From NCBI RefSeq assembly GCF_018402035.1, contig NZ_JAGYJN010000003.1, positions 1 to 64,000 of the forward strand: a stretch of 64,000 bases of DNA, in the 5' to 3' direction. This stretch comes from Roseicyclus sp. (GTDB lineage: Bacteria > Pseudomonadota > Alphaproteobacteria > Rhodobacterales > Rhodobacteraceae). The notes beneath the pieces were generated by a model. It had not been told where the DNA came from and searched no databases. It saw nothing but the letters and a program-made list of their open reading frames with translations. The position numbers and the translations under genes are program-made. This document shows positions 1 through 8,178 of the stretch, in pieces. Every line of letters starts with the position of its first letter. Within the stretch, counting starts at the first letter, position 1.

Positions 1-18
1 GATCAAACTCTCAAGTTG
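1..18 (-). rRNA. rrs: 16S rRNA, 5' end only (partial, runs off left edge)
   Basis: Read on the minus strand, the first 18 bases are CAACTTGAGAGTTTGATC. This is the canonical start of Rhodobacteraceae 16S rRNA and contains the beginning of the universal 27F site (AGAGTTTGATC). The rest of the ribosomal RNA operon lies to the left of the window. No coding sequence interrupts the leader that follows upstream, which fits an rrn operon transcribed leftwards. Confidence 0.9.
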
Positions 19-246
19 AAAAGCTGTTACCAGCTTATCCTTGACGTTCGAACCTCTGCACATCGTCCCTTCCGGCTAGGAAGGGACAGTCTCTGTTTGT
101 TGTGCTTCGGGTTTCATCAGAAACCGAAAGCCGTACAAACAGTGAAGCTGACACTCTATCATCGGACCGAAGCCCTAAGAGCGCGATATACAGAGGATGA
201 TCCATCGAATGGACCAAACCGCCCGCATATCTCTTCAGAAACCAGC

Positions 247-259
247 AATTTCAAAGAGC
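247..259 (-). promoter_or_regulatory. boxA-like antitermination site in rrn leader
   Basis: The minus strand reads GCTCTTTGAAATT. This closely resembles the boxA element (TGCTCTTTAACA type) that loads the NusB/NusE antitermination complex on rRNA transcripts. It lies inside the leader, about 230 nt upstream of the 16S start, where such a site is expected. Confidence 0.6.
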
Positions 260-409
260 GAGAGACAAAAATTAACCGACTGCGCTCTTCCTATTGAGCG
301 CTGCCCGCCTCAGTGTGTCTCAGTTTTTTTGTTTGCCGCCCGCAGCTTTGCCTCTCAGCGCCGCCTCGTTTGGCTTTCCGTTGGCACCTCAGCGCCGCCG
401 GTGAAGGCG

Positions 410-438
410 TATTTACGGATGGGGCCGGGGGGCTGCAA
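410..438 (-). promoter_or_regulatory. Probable rrn operon promoter
   Basis: On the minus strand, TTGCAG (438-433) and TAAATA (415-410) are separated by exactly 17 bases. An A/T-rich run with six A's sits just upstream. A start about 7 bases downstream would give a leader of around 385 nt before the 16S gene. The hexamer quality and spacing match sigma-70-type rrn promoters of this family; the start site itself is inferred. Confidence 0.6.
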
Positions 439-649
439 GGTCTTTTTTACGGAAAGATGACATTTTTTGCATTGGGTCGGTAAATTCCCAATAAAACAAC
501 GGTTTAGCGTTTTCATTTTCTTTGCGTCAGGGCTGTTTTTGGCCTGTGGGCTGAATTTTGATCGCGACTCGCCCGCATAAATTCTGGCCCACTTGTGCCA
601 AATCAGCGAATGCCCCCAATATGTTGATAGGCCTAGGCCGAGTCACCAG

Positions 650-1279
650 CTAGTCCGGTGCGACTCGCGGGCGGCGGGCGCGAATCCGAAGCGCCAAAAG
701 CATGATGATGGCTGCGAAATAGGCCAAGGGTTCGATCTGCACCCCCTTTGACAGCCAAATGTAATGCAGCCCGCCCAGAATCGCCGCCGGATAGGCCAGC
801 TTGTGAATCACACGCCAGCGCGCCGCGCCCAACCGTCGGACGGCCAGATCATTGGATGTCACCGCAAGCGGCAGCAACAACGCGAATCCCGCCATCCCAA
901 TCGTCACATAGGGCCGCTTCACGATATCGGCCCAGATCGCCGCGAGCGTCTGCACATCCAAGATGGCCCAAACCAGCAGATGCGCCACGACATAGAAAAA
1001 GGCGGTGACACCAATAGCGCGCCGAAACGGCATGAGGTTTAGCCCGGTCCATCGCCGCAATGGCGTGACGAGCAAACCGAACACGATCAGCTGTAGCGCA
1101 AGCTTGCCATAGCGGTGTTCCAGCGCCTCGATCGGTTCAACCCCAAGGCCACCGGTCGCGGCCAGCCAGAACAGCCAAGCTGCCCAGCCAGCCCCTAGTA
1201 TATATAGTAGCGATGCAGGGACGCGGCGCAGGGCGATATTACTGCGCTGAATGACCGTCGCACCGATGGGGTTCGCCAT
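650..1279 (-). CDS. msrQ: MsrQ, heme-binding membrane subunit of methionine sulfoxide reductase MsrPQ
   Basis: Inner-membrane b-type heme protein (YedZ family) that passes electrons from the quinone pool or a flavin donor to periplasmic MsrP. The 209-residue product has about six hydrophobic segments and conserved histidines, as in VVAHLLVW and VIHKLAY, expected to bind heme. The chosen ATG starts 4 nt after the msrP stop and has an AAGGTG ribosome-binding site. The longer open frame would overlap msrP by about 56 bases and is less likely. It forms an operon with msrP, read towards the rrn operon. Confidence 0.92.
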   Translation of the reverse strand: MANPIGATVIQRSNIALRRVPASLLYILGAGWAAWLFWLAATGGLGVEPIEALEHRYGKLALQLIVFGLLVTPLRRWTGLNLMPFRRAIGVTAFFYVVAHLLVWAILDVQTLAAIWADIVKRPYVTIGMAGFALLLPLAVTSNDLAVRRLGAARWRVIHKLAYPAAILGGLHYIWLSKGVQIEPLAYFAAIIMLLALRIRARRPRVAPD

Positions 1280-1283
1280 CACC

Positions 1284-2189
1284 TTAGAACGAGGCCGAAA
1301 GGTCCATACCGTCGTAGAGCGAAGCGACCTCTTGCTCATAGCCGTTGAACATCAGGGTGGGGATGCGCCCCGCAAACAAACCGCCACCGATCCGGCGTTC
1401 GGTCGCTTGGCTCCAGCGGGGGTGATCCACATTGGGGTTCACATTACTATAGAAGCCGTACTCATCCGGCTGGGCCGCATTCCAGCTTGCGTATGGCTCT
1501 GTGTCGGTCAGCGTGATCCGCACGATGGATTTGATCGATTTGAAGCCGTATTTCCACGGCACCACCAATCTGATCGGTGCGCCGTTCTGGTTGGGCATGG
1601 TTTCGCCATAGACACCCGTTGCCATAATGGTCAGCGGATGCAGCGCCTCATCCAGACGCAAACCCTCGCGATAGGGCCAATCCAGAACCGGCAGGCGGAC
1701 ACCGGGCATCTGATCGGGGCGAAACATCGTTTCAAAGGCGACGTAGCGCGCACCTTCTTGGACACCGACACGCGCCAACAAATCGGCAAGCTCGAACCCG
1801 TTCCAAGGAATCACCATCGACCACGCCTCGACACAGCGGAAACGATAGATGCGCTCTTCGATGGTCATGCCCTCGACGATCTGCTCAAAACTATAGGTGC
1901 CGGGGTTATCGACCATCCCGTCAATCACGATCGACCAGGGTTGTGTGGTCATCATATGCGCAAAGCGCGCGGGGTCTTCCTTGCGGGTGCCGAATTCGTA
2001 GAAGTTATTATAGGTCGTGATGTCGTCCCAGCTATTGGGTTCAAGATCGCCCTGCGCGCGCGCGCGCGATCCGGCCAAGCCCGCGCCGATCAATGCGCCC
2101 GAACCGGTAAGCAACTGACGCCGGTTCAAGAAAAGCTGTTTTGGCGTGACATCTCCCCAGCCAAGATCCGAAGTGTAGCGGCGGGCCAT
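1284..2189 (-). CDS. msrP: MsrP, periplasmic molybdopterin methionine sulfoxide reductase catalytic subunit
   Basis: Repairs oxidised methionine in envelope proteins, using a molybdenum-molybdopterin cofactor (YedY family). The 301-residue protein has a twin-arginine signal ([19 protein letters not shown], from about residue 23) and the conserved [15 protein letters not shown] segment carrying the cysteine that ligates molybdenum. [12 protein letters not shown] near the C-terminus is also family-typical. The start is set by a good GGGAGG ribosome-binding site; an upstream in-frame start has none. msrQ follows immediately. Confidence 0.95.
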   Translation of the reverse strand: MARRYTSDLGWGDVTPKQLFLNRRQLLTGSGALIGAGLAGSRARAQGDLEPNSWDDITTYNNFYEFGTRKEDPARFAHMMTTQPWSIVIDGMVDNPGTYSFEQIVEGMTIEERIYRFRCVEAWSMVIPWNGFELADLLARVGVQEGARYVAFETMFRPDQMPGVRLPVLDWPYREGLRLDEALHPLTIMATGVYGETMPNQNGAPIRLVVPWKYGFKSIKSIVRITLTDTEPYASWNAAQPDEYGFYSNVNPNVDHPRWSQATERRIGGGLFAGRIPTLMFNGYEQEVASLYDGMDLSASF

Positions 2190-2506
2190 GCAAGCCTCCC
2201 TATTTGCTGTCGCGATACTGTGCCCATGATATACGCCCAAAACCAAGCATTGCGCGCATCGGTCACGAAACTGTTTTCCAGCGTGATGGGTTGAAACATT
2301 TGGGCCGTTTCAATCACGCCCCGTCAAATGATCTCACGCCCATTTGATTAGAATTCGTCACACCGCTTGGCTTAGGGGCGAAAGCGCCTGCGTCAAGGGA
2401 CGCGGCGGAAAACCGCTTCACTTGAAAACATCGCCACCACAGCCACCTCAGCAACAGACGAGAGGGTGCACCCCCCCGCTCGATCACGCACATAGGAGAG
2501 TTTGTG
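2190..2506. other. Divergent intergenic region msrP / fasciclin gene
   Basis: 317 bases between the minus-strand msrP start and the plus-strand fasciclin-domain gene. It must hold promoters for both. No strong sigma-70, ECF-type or operator motif could be fixed by eye. A small GCGGAAAACCGC hairpin lies near 2402-2415. No gene is supported here. Confidence 0.5.
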
Positions 2507-2986
2507 ATGCGCAAAACACTTATCGCCCTTGCAGCCACCACCATCTTGGCAGGTCAAGCATTCGCCGGCGGACATGGCGGAAAGAACATTGTCGAAACCG
2601 CGATCGAAGCAGGTAGCTTCACCACGCTGGTCGCCGCCGTTGCGGCCGCCGATCTGGTCGAAACGCTGTCGGGCGAAGGCCCCTTCACCGTATTCGCCCC
2701 CACCGATGAGGCATTCGCCGCACTGCCCGCCGGCACCGTCGAAAGCCTGCTTCTGCCCGAGAACCGCGATCAGCTGATCGCCATCCTGACCTATCACGTT
2801 GTGCCCGGCGCGGTGATGTCCACCGACCTGACCAATGGCATGATGGCCGCAACCGTTCAGGGCGGCGAAATCACCGTCGACCTCGGCAATGGTGTGATGA
2901 TCAATGACGCCAATGTCGTCTCGGCCGATATTACGGCCAGCAATGGCGTGATCCATGTGATCGACAAAGTCCTGCTGCCGAAGTGA
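2507..2986 (+). CDS. Secreted fasciclin (FAS1) domain protein
   Basis: 159-residue exported protein with one FAS1 domain, a fold linked to cell-surface adhesion. Residues 1-20 are a signal peptide ([20 protein letters not shown]), followed by a Gly/His-rich linker. The rest carries the two FAS1 hallmark blocks: [15 protein letters not shown] (H1) and the YHVVPG (YH) motif, ending in [13 protein letters not shown] (H2). The ATG at 2507 has AGGAG nine bases upstream; a GTG three bases earlier is possible. It is monocistronic and ends in a strong terminator. Its ligand is unknown. Confidence 0.9.
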   Translation: MRKTLIALAATTILAGQAFAGGHGGKNIVETAIEAGSFTTLVAAVAAADLVETLSGEGPFTVFAPTDEAFAALPAGTVESLLLPENRDQLIAILTYHVVPGAVMSTDLTNGMMAATVQGGEITVDLGNGVMINDANVVSADITASNGVIHVIDKVLLPK

Positions 2987-3006
2987 ACCCGGCACCATAG
3001 ACCTTG

Positions 3007-3043
3007 AAAAAGGCCCCCGTGATTGTTTCACGGGGGCCTTTTT
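3007..3043 (+). terminator. Rho-independent terminator, bidirectional (fasciclin gene / clpB)
   Basis: A 15-bp perfect stem (3007-3021 with 3029-3043) with a 7-base loop. The stem is GC-rich in the middle and A/T-rich at the base, so it yields a U-run in both directions. It lies between the convergent fasciclin and clpB genes and can end both transcripts. Confidence 0.9.
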
Positions 3044-3077
3044 ATTTAAGAGCGCAACGCGCGATATCATGCCGTGT

Positions 3078-5693
3078 TCAATGCAAGACAGCATCATCGG
3101 GCTTGGGCCGCTTGGATGGGGCGATACGATCCCCCACCATCAGCCCGTCAGGCCCAACCGTGACATGCACCGTCGCGCCATCGCCAATGTCGCCCGCAAG
3201 GATCATCTCGGCCAGCTGATCTTGCAAACTGCGCTGGATCACCCGCTTGAGCGGGCGCGCCCCAAACACGGGATCATAGCCTTCATCGGCCAGCCATTGC
3301 CGCGCATCCCGGTCCAGATCGAGGGTGATCTTGCGCCCGGCAAGCCGCTTGGCCAAAAGCCCAAGCTGGATGGTGACGATGCCACCCATATCTTCCCGCG
3401 TAAGCCGATCAAAGACGATCATATCGTCAAGCCGGTTCAGGAACTCGGGCCGGAAATGGGCGCGCACGGCTTCCATCACATCATGCTTTGCCGCCGCCGC
3501 ATCCGCGCCCTCGGGCAATTGGCTGAGCGCTTGGCTCCCGAGGTTCGAGGTCAGGACGATCAAGGTCTGCTTGAAATCCACGCGCCGGCCCTGACCATCG
3601 GTCAAGATGCCGTCGTCAAGCACCTGCAACAGCACGTTGAACACCTCGGGATGGGCCTTTTCGACCTCGTCGAACAAGATCACCTGATAGGGTCTGCGCC
3701 GCACCGCTTCGGTCAACACGCCGCCCTCATCATAGCCGACATAGCCCGGCGGCGCACCGATCAGCCGCGCGACCGAATGCTTTTCCATGAATTCCGACAT
3801 GTCGATACGCACCATCGCCTGATCATCATCGAACAGGTAAGCGGCCAGTGCCTTTGTCAGCTCGGTCTTGCCCACACCGGTCGGCCCAAGAAACAGGAAC
3901 GAGCCAAGCGGCCTATTCTCATCTTGCAGGCCCGCGCGCGCACGGCGCACCGCACGGCTGACCGCCTCGACCGCCAAATGCTGGCCGATGACGCGGCGGC
4001 CAAGTTCGGCCTCCATCTTCAGAAGTTTCTCGCGCTCCCCCTCCAGCATCTTGGACATGGGGATGCCGGTCCAACGCTCGACCACGGCGGCGATCTGTTC
4101 GGGGCGCACCGCCTCTTCGACCATCACATCGTCATCTTGCGCTTCGGCGGCGACAAGATCCTTTTCAAGCTGCGGGATCACGCCATAAGACAGCTCGCCC
4201 GCTTTCGCGAGATCGCCATTGCGCTTGGCTTGATCAAGTTCGGCGCGCGCTTGCTCGAGCCGCTCTTTGATACTGCGCGCCTTGTCCAGCTTGTCGCGCT
4301 CGGCCTGCCATTTGGCAGACATCTCAGCCGATTGCTGTTGCAGATCGCCCAATTCGCGCTCGAGCTTTTCAAGCCGGTCACGGCTAGCCTGATCATCTTC
4401 CTTTTTCAGCGCCGCCGCCTCGATCTGCATCTGCAAGATCTGCCGATCCAGCGCATCGAGTTCCTCGGGCTTGCTATCGACCTCCATCCGCAGGCGGCTT
4501 GCCGCCTCATCCATCAGGTCGATGGCCTTGTCGGGCAGGAATCGGTCGGTGATATAGCGATGCGACAGCGTGGCAGCCGCGACCAAGGCGGCGTCGGATA
4601 TCCGCACACCATGGTGCAGCTCGTACTTCTCCTTGATGCCGCGCAAGATACTGATCGTATCCTCGACCGTCGGCTCTTCGACCATCAAGGGTTGAAAGCG
4701 ACGGGCAAGGGCCGCGTCTTTCTCCACGTATTTGCGATATTCATCCAAGGTGGTCGCGCCGATGCAATGCAACTCACCACGCGCCAAGGCGGGTTTGATC
4801 AGGTTGGCCGCATCCATCGCACCGTCGGATTTGCCCGCACCCACCAGCGTGTGCATCTCATCGATGAACAAGATGATCTCACCAGCGGCGGCGGTCACTT
4901 CGCCCAGCACGGCCTTGAGCCGCTCTTCGAAATCACCGCGATATTTTGCACCCGCGATCAGCGCGCCCATATCCAGCGCCATCAGCGACTTGTTTCGCAG
5001 GCTTTCCGGCACATCGCCATTGACGATGCGTAGCGCCAGCCCCTCGGCAATCGCGGTCTTGCCAACGCCGGGCTCGCCAATCAGCACGGGGTTGTTCTTT
5101 GTCCGACGGCTTAACACCTGCATCGCGCGCCGGATTTCTTCATCGCGCCCGATGATCGGGTCGATCTTGCCCTCGCGCGCGGCCTCGGTCAGGTCGCGGG
5201 CATATTTCTTGAGCGCGTCGTAACTCTCTTCGGCGCCAGCCGAATCGGCAGTACGCCCTTTGCGCAAATCATTGATCGCGGCGTTCAGCGATTGCGCATT
5301 CACCGCGCCGGCCTCAAGCGCGTCACGCGCGGGACTGGTCACGATGGCCAGCGCGGTCAAAAGCCGTTCGACCGCGACGAAACTATCGCCTGCCTTTTTC
5401 GAAAGCTTTTCCGCCTCGTCCAGCACCTTGACCAATTGCCGGTCCGATACCAGCGATGCAGCATCGCCCGTGACCTTGGGGATACGCGACAAGGTCAGCG
5501 CAAGCGCCTCGCGCACCCGTTCCGGCGCGCCGCCAGCACGTTTGATCAAAGCCGCGGCCATGCCTTGTTCATCATCCATCAATGCCTTGAGGATATGTTC
5601 AGGGCCGAGTTTCTGGTGGTCTTCGCGTTGGGCGATCGTTTGGGCGGCTTGCAAGAAACCGCGGGCACGATCGGTGAACTTATCCAAGTTCAT
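3078..5693 (-). CDS. clpB: ClpB protein disaggregase (Hsp100)
   Basis: Hexameric AAA+ chaperone that rescues aggregated proteins with DnaK. 871 residues, full length. Residues 1-145 are the Clp N domain. The first ATPase has Walker A GEPGVGKT at 206-213 and Walker [11 protein letters not shown] long charged coiled-coil M domain spans about 400-530. The second ATPase has GPTGVGKT near residue 600. The MNLDKF start is preferred because AAAGGAG is 8 bases upstream; two in-frame ATGs lie closer or further. A heat-shock-type promoter lies upstream. Confidence 0.98.
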   Translation of the reverse strand: MNLDKFTDRARGFLQAAQTIAQREDHQKLGPEHILKALMDDEQGMAAALIKRAGGAPERVREALALTLSRIPKVTGDAASLVSDRQLVKVLDEAEKLSKKAGDSFVAVERLLTALAIVTSPARDALEAGAVNAQSLNAAINDLRKGRTADSAGAEESYDALKKYARDLTEAAREGKIDPIIGRDEEIRRAMQVLSRRTKNNPVLIGEPGVGKTAIAEGLALRIVNGDVPESLRNKSLMALDMGALIAGAKYRGDFEERLKAVLGEVTAAAGEIILFIDEMHTLVGAGKSDGAMDAANLIKPALARGELHCIGATTLDEYRKYVEKDAALARRFQPLMVEEPTVEDTISILRGIKEKYELHHGVRISDAALVAAATLSHRYITDRFLPDKAIDLMDEAASRLRMEVDSKPEELDALDRQILQMQIEAAALKKEDDQASRDRLEKLERELGDLQQQSAEMSAKWQAERDKLDKARSIKERLEQARAELDQAKRNGDLAKAGELSYGVIPQLEKDLVAAEAQDDDVMVEEAVRPEQIAAVVERWTGIPMSKMLEGEREKLLKMEAELGRRVIGQHLAVEAVSRAVRRARAGLQDENRPLGSFLFLGPTGVGKTELTKALAAYLFDDDQAMVRIDMSEFMEKHSVARLIGAPPGYVGYDEGGVLTEAVRRRPYQVILFDEVEKAHPEVFNVLLQVLDDGILTDGQGRRVDFKQTLIVLTSNLGSQALSQLPEGADAAAAKHDVMEAVRAHFRPEFLNRLDDMIVFDRLTREDMGGIVTIQLGLLAKRLAGRKITLDLDRDARQWLADEGYDPVFGARPLKRVIQRSLQDQLAEMILAGDIGDGATVHVTVGPDGLMVGDRIAPSKRPKPDDAVLH

Positions 5694-6039
5694 CTTCATC
5701 TCTCCTTTTCCAAGCGCCCGTTCGGCAACCACCCGTCTCGCGGCATGGTGACCATTGGGCCTCGATCTTCATGTGGGAAGCGAAATCTTGACCTGCAAGA
5801 CGCAACTAGCTCTCGACATCAACATTGCGTGCGACTAAAGATATGCGCAGTGTCAAAAGTTTCAGCGCGATTGCGTGTGTTTTGATCGCGACAGGGGGGT
5901 GCCGACCTCAGTATAGGCGCCCCCCGACCTGTTCCCCGCAAAGCTTATCCCGCCAATGCCGTGCGAATGGCACGTGATATGGACATGGCGGCATTCGCCA
6001 CCTAGGAACGGGCAACCCCCGAACCAAAAGGTGCCAAGC
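5694..6039. other. Divergent intergenic region clpB / pyrF
   Basis: 346 bases between divergent clpB and pyrF. Apart from the heat-shock-like promoter for clpB, there is a GC-rich inverted pair (GGGGGGTGCC near 5894 with GGCGCCCCCC near 5917). It may form a hairpin in a transcript from either strand. No coding gene is supported. Confidence 0.5.
5771..5799 (-). promoter_or_regulatory. Possible sigma-32 (RpoH) promoter of clpB
   Basis: On the minus strand, CTTGCAG (5799-5793) and CCCACAT (5777-5771) are 15 bases apart. This resembles the heat-shock consensus CTTGAAA-N11-16-CCCATNT, and it lies about 80 bases upstream of clpB, a classic RpoH target. The match is imperfect. Confidence 0.5.
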
Positions 6040-6735
6040 ATGTCCGATGACCGCCTGATCGTCGCGCTCGATGTTGCAAATGCCATCGAAGGGCTCAACG
6101 TGGCCGAACGCCTTGGCGCAACGGTCGATTTCTACAAGATCGGGCTGGGCATGCTGACCGGTGGCGGGCTTGGCCTTGCCAATGAACTCAAGCATGAACA
6201 GGGCAAACGCATCTTTCTTGATATGAAGTTCTTCGACATCGGCGCGACGGTCGAAAAAGCTGTGCGCGGGATCGCAGGCTTCGATTTCGACTTCCTCACC
6301 GTGCATGGCGACCCACAGGTCGTGCGCGCCGCGAAAGAGGGGGCATCGGGCACGGCGCTAAAGATTCTCGCCGTGACAATTCTCACCTCTAACGACCGCG
6401 CTGATCTCGATGCCAATCTGATCATTCCCGGCGATATCGCGGACATCGTGACCACCCGTGCCGCGCGTGCGTTCGAGGCTGGTGCCGATGGCGTCATCGC
6501 CTCTCCGCAAGAGGCCGCGCTGATCCGCGCCTTGCCGCAAGCCAAGGGCCGTCTGATCGTCACCCCCGGTGTGCGCCCCGGCGGTGCGGATCTGGGCGAT
6601 CAAAAGCGCGTCGCAACCCCGGCGCATGCGATTGCCGCCGGTGCCGATCATATCGTCATCGGCCGCCCGATCTGGCAAGCGCCCGACCCGCGCGCGGCGG
6701 CACAAGCGATCTTGGCGGAGCTGGCAACCGTCTAG
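6040..6735 (+). CDS. pyrF: Orotidine 5'-phosphate decarboxylase
   Basis: Catalyses the last step of UMP synthesis, OMP to UMP plus CO2, in the cytosol. The 231-residue TIM-barrel protein has the catalytic D-x-K-x-x-D motif in LDMKFFDIGATV (D61, K63, D66) and the phosphate-binding GADHIVIGRPI near the C-terminus. The start has AAGGTG upstream. The stop codon (6733-6735) lies inside the left arm of a large palindromic repeat, so the repeat supplies the end of the gene. Confidence 0.96.
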   Translation: MSDDRLIVALDVANAIEGLNVAERLGATVDFYKIGLGMLTGGGLGLANELKHEQGKRIFLDMKFFDIGATVEKAVRGIAGFDFDFLTVHGDPQVVRAAKEGASGTALKILAVTILTSNDRADLDANLIIPGDIADIVTTRAARAFEAGADGVIASPQEAALIRALPQAKGRLIVTPGVRPGGADLGDQKRVATPAHAIAAGADHIVIGRPIWQAPDPRAAAQAILAELATV

Positions 6736-6847
6736 AGCGTGTCGCGTTTGATCAGTCCGCAGTATTCACCGCAACAGGCGAGGCAGCGTTTGCAAGGCAT
6801 AACGCGTTCGCCTGTTGCGGTGAATGCGTTATAACGCGACACGCTCT
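6734..6847. repeat. 114-bp near-palindromic repeat element
   Basis: Two nested perfect inverted repeats. The outer arms are 15 bp (AGAGCGTGTCGCGTT at 6734-6748, complement at 6833-6847). The inner arms are 18 bp (6764-6781 with 6808-6825). The whole can fold into one long cruciform or hairpin. There is no coding capacity and no transposase. It looks like a REP/MITE-type mobile repeat, and its left end overlaps the pyrF stop codon. Confidence 0.75.
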
Positions 6848-6850
6848 GAA

Positions 6851-6876
6851 GTATCCGTCTTGATCAAGACCGATAC
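6851..6876. repeat. 26-bp palindrome centred on TGATCA, next to nfeD stop
   Basis: Two 13-base arms match at 12 positions around TTGATCAA, ending one base before the complement of the nfeD stop. It lacks a clear U-run on either strand, so it could be a weak terminator for the nfeD transcript or a protein-binding site. It lies only 3 bases from the larger repeat. Confidence 0.45.
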
Positions 6877-6877
6877 T

Positions 6878-7162
6878 TTAATTGTCGTTAATGTCGTGGT
6901 CGAATGTCTTGACCTGCCCGCGATAGACCCCGACCCAACGGCGCAGTGCCAACCAGCACAGCAGCGAAACAATCGCGAATAATAGCAGCAAAAGCGGCAG
7001 GGATGCGGCCAGCCACACCGACAAGGGGCCGCCAAAGAGCAAAAGCGCCGCCACAACGGCCGCGCCCAGCGCAAAGCCCAGCAAGACGAAACTCGGCAGC
7101 AAGACCTCACCGATCGCAAGCAGGACCGCCGCCGCCCCCCAGACCCACCAGGCCGCCCACAT
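6878..7162 (-). CDS. NfeD-like membrane protein
   Basis: 94-residue protein with three or four hydrophobic segments (GAAAVLLAIGEVLLPSFVLLG and following) and a short basic tail. This is the short form of the NfeD family, which partners SPFH proteins. Its start overlaps the stop of the upstream SPFH gene by one base (TGATG), so the two are translationally coupled and likely form one membrane complex. The exact role is unknown; membrane-domain organisation or quality control is inferred from the family. Confidence 0.85.
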   Translation of the reverse strand: MWAAWWVWGAAAVLLAIGEVLLPSFVLLGFALGAAVVAALLLFGGPLSVWLAASLPLLLLLFAIVSLLCWLALRRWVGVYRGQVKTFDHDINDN

Positions 7163-8049
7163 CAGCCGCGCCCTTTCAACATCGAGAACGCCTTGCCAAA
7201 GGCATCGACCGCATCGGCGGGTACGATGATCATCTGGCTGCCTTGGCCCTTGCCGACCTGGCCGATGGCCTTCACCTGTTCAAGTGCGATGTTGTACTGC
7301 ACCGCCTCAAGCCCGCCCTTGGCAATCGCCTCGGCCACCACGCCCGTGGCATAGGCTTCGGCATCGGCTTCGACCCGGCGCGCCTCGGCCTGTTGGCGCG
7401 CGGCGTATAACTCGGCGTCAGCGGCCAGTTCGACGGCCCGCTTTTGCCCCTCGGCCCGCGTCACGGCGGCGCGGCGCTCACGCTCGGCGTTAAGCTGTTG
7501 CAGCATCGCATCGCGCGTCGCTTGATCCAGCCCCACATCAAGGATTTCGGCCCGCGTCACCTCGATTCCCCAATCGTCAACGGCCCCCTCGACCGCCTCC
7601 TTGATCCGCATGATCAGGCTGGCGCGGTTCGATTGCACCTCGTCCAGCTCCATCTTGCCGATCTCGGCGCGCACGATCCCCGCGACCGTTGTCGCGATGG
7701 CGGCATCGACATCGCGGATGCGGTACACAGTCCGCTCGGGATGGAGCACGCGGTAAAACACGCTGGTTTCCACGACCAAAAGCACGTTGTCAGTGGTGAT
7801 CGCATCTTGGCTGGCCGTTGGAAGCTGCCGCTCAAGGATCGACACGCGATGCGCCACCCGATCCAGAAACGGCACGATGAAATTGATCCCCGGCCCCAAG
7901 ACCACTCGCAACCGCCCAAAGCGTTCGACCACATGCTGCTCGGATTGCGGCACAATGCGGATCGCAAGGAAAATGGAAAGGATGATGAACAGCGCGAACA
8001 ACAAGATCACGATGTTCCCGCCCAAGATCTCGGCAAGCAGTTGGTCCAT
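7162..8049 (-). CDS. SPFH/stomatin-like (QmcA, paraslipin) membrane protein
   Basis: 295-residue protein with one N-terminal membrane helix (residues about 12-32). An SPFH/band-7 domain follows (IVPQSEQHVVERFGRLRVVLGPGINFIVPF). A long Ala/Glu/Arg-rich coiled coil occupies about 190-250. Such proteins oligomerise into large rings or cages on the membrane and work with NfeD-type partners and membrane proteases. Downstream nfeD overlaps by one base. A 10-base direct repeat (ATTGGGTTAC, at 8049 and 8065) spans the start codon region. Confidence 0.93.
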   Translation of the reverse strand: MDQLLAEILGGNIVILLFALFIILSIFLAIRIVPQSEQHVVERFGRLRVVLGPGINFIVPFLDRVAHRVSILERQLPTASQDAITTDNVLLVVETSVFYRVLHPERTVYRIRDVDAAIATTVAGIVRAEIGKMELDEVQSNRASLIMRIKEAVEGAVDDWGIEVTRAEILDVGLDQATRDAMLQQLNAERERRAAVTRAEGQKRAVELAADAELYAARQQAEARRVEADAEAYATGVVAEAIAKGGLEAVQYNIALEQVKAIGQVGKGQGSQMIIVPADAVDAFGKAFSMLKGRG

Positions 8050-8178
8050 TGGGTTACTCGTCTATTGGGTTACGGGCTGACTGGGGCCATCCTATGCGAT
8101 CTTCGCCCTCATTTTTCCAGCCATAATGCGCGCGCGCGACATCTTCCGTCAGGGCATGGATGGGCCTATCCTCGCCCC

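Larger units (their letters stand above)
19..649 (-). promoter_or_regulatory. rRNA operon leader and upstream promoter region (no gene)
   Basis: This stretch of about 630 bases lies between the 16S start and msrQ and holds no convincing coding gene. Small open frames here have no family resemblance. On the minus strand it contains a promoter (410-438), a leader of roughly 390 nt with a boxA-like antitermination site (247-259), and a repeated GGCGGCGCTGAG motif seen twice between about 355 and 405. An AT-rich stretch with an inverted repeat (ATTGGG at 471-476, CCCAAT at 487-492) lies upstream of the promoter and might act as an UP or regulator site; that last point is a guess. Confidence 0.7.

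Noticed and set aside
16..460. Short open frames in the rRNA leader
   Set aside because: They lie in the transcribed leader and promoter of the rrn operon and show no family resemblance.
3069..5033. 654-residue open frame antisense to clpB
   Set aside because: It mirrors ClpB codons in a GC-rich genome, has low-complexity His/Gly/Arg composition and no ribosome-binding site; ClpB is certain on the other strand.
6851..6876. Rho-independent terminator for nfeD
   Set aside because: The palindrome lacks a U-run on the nfeD strand; kept only as a palindrome of unknown role.
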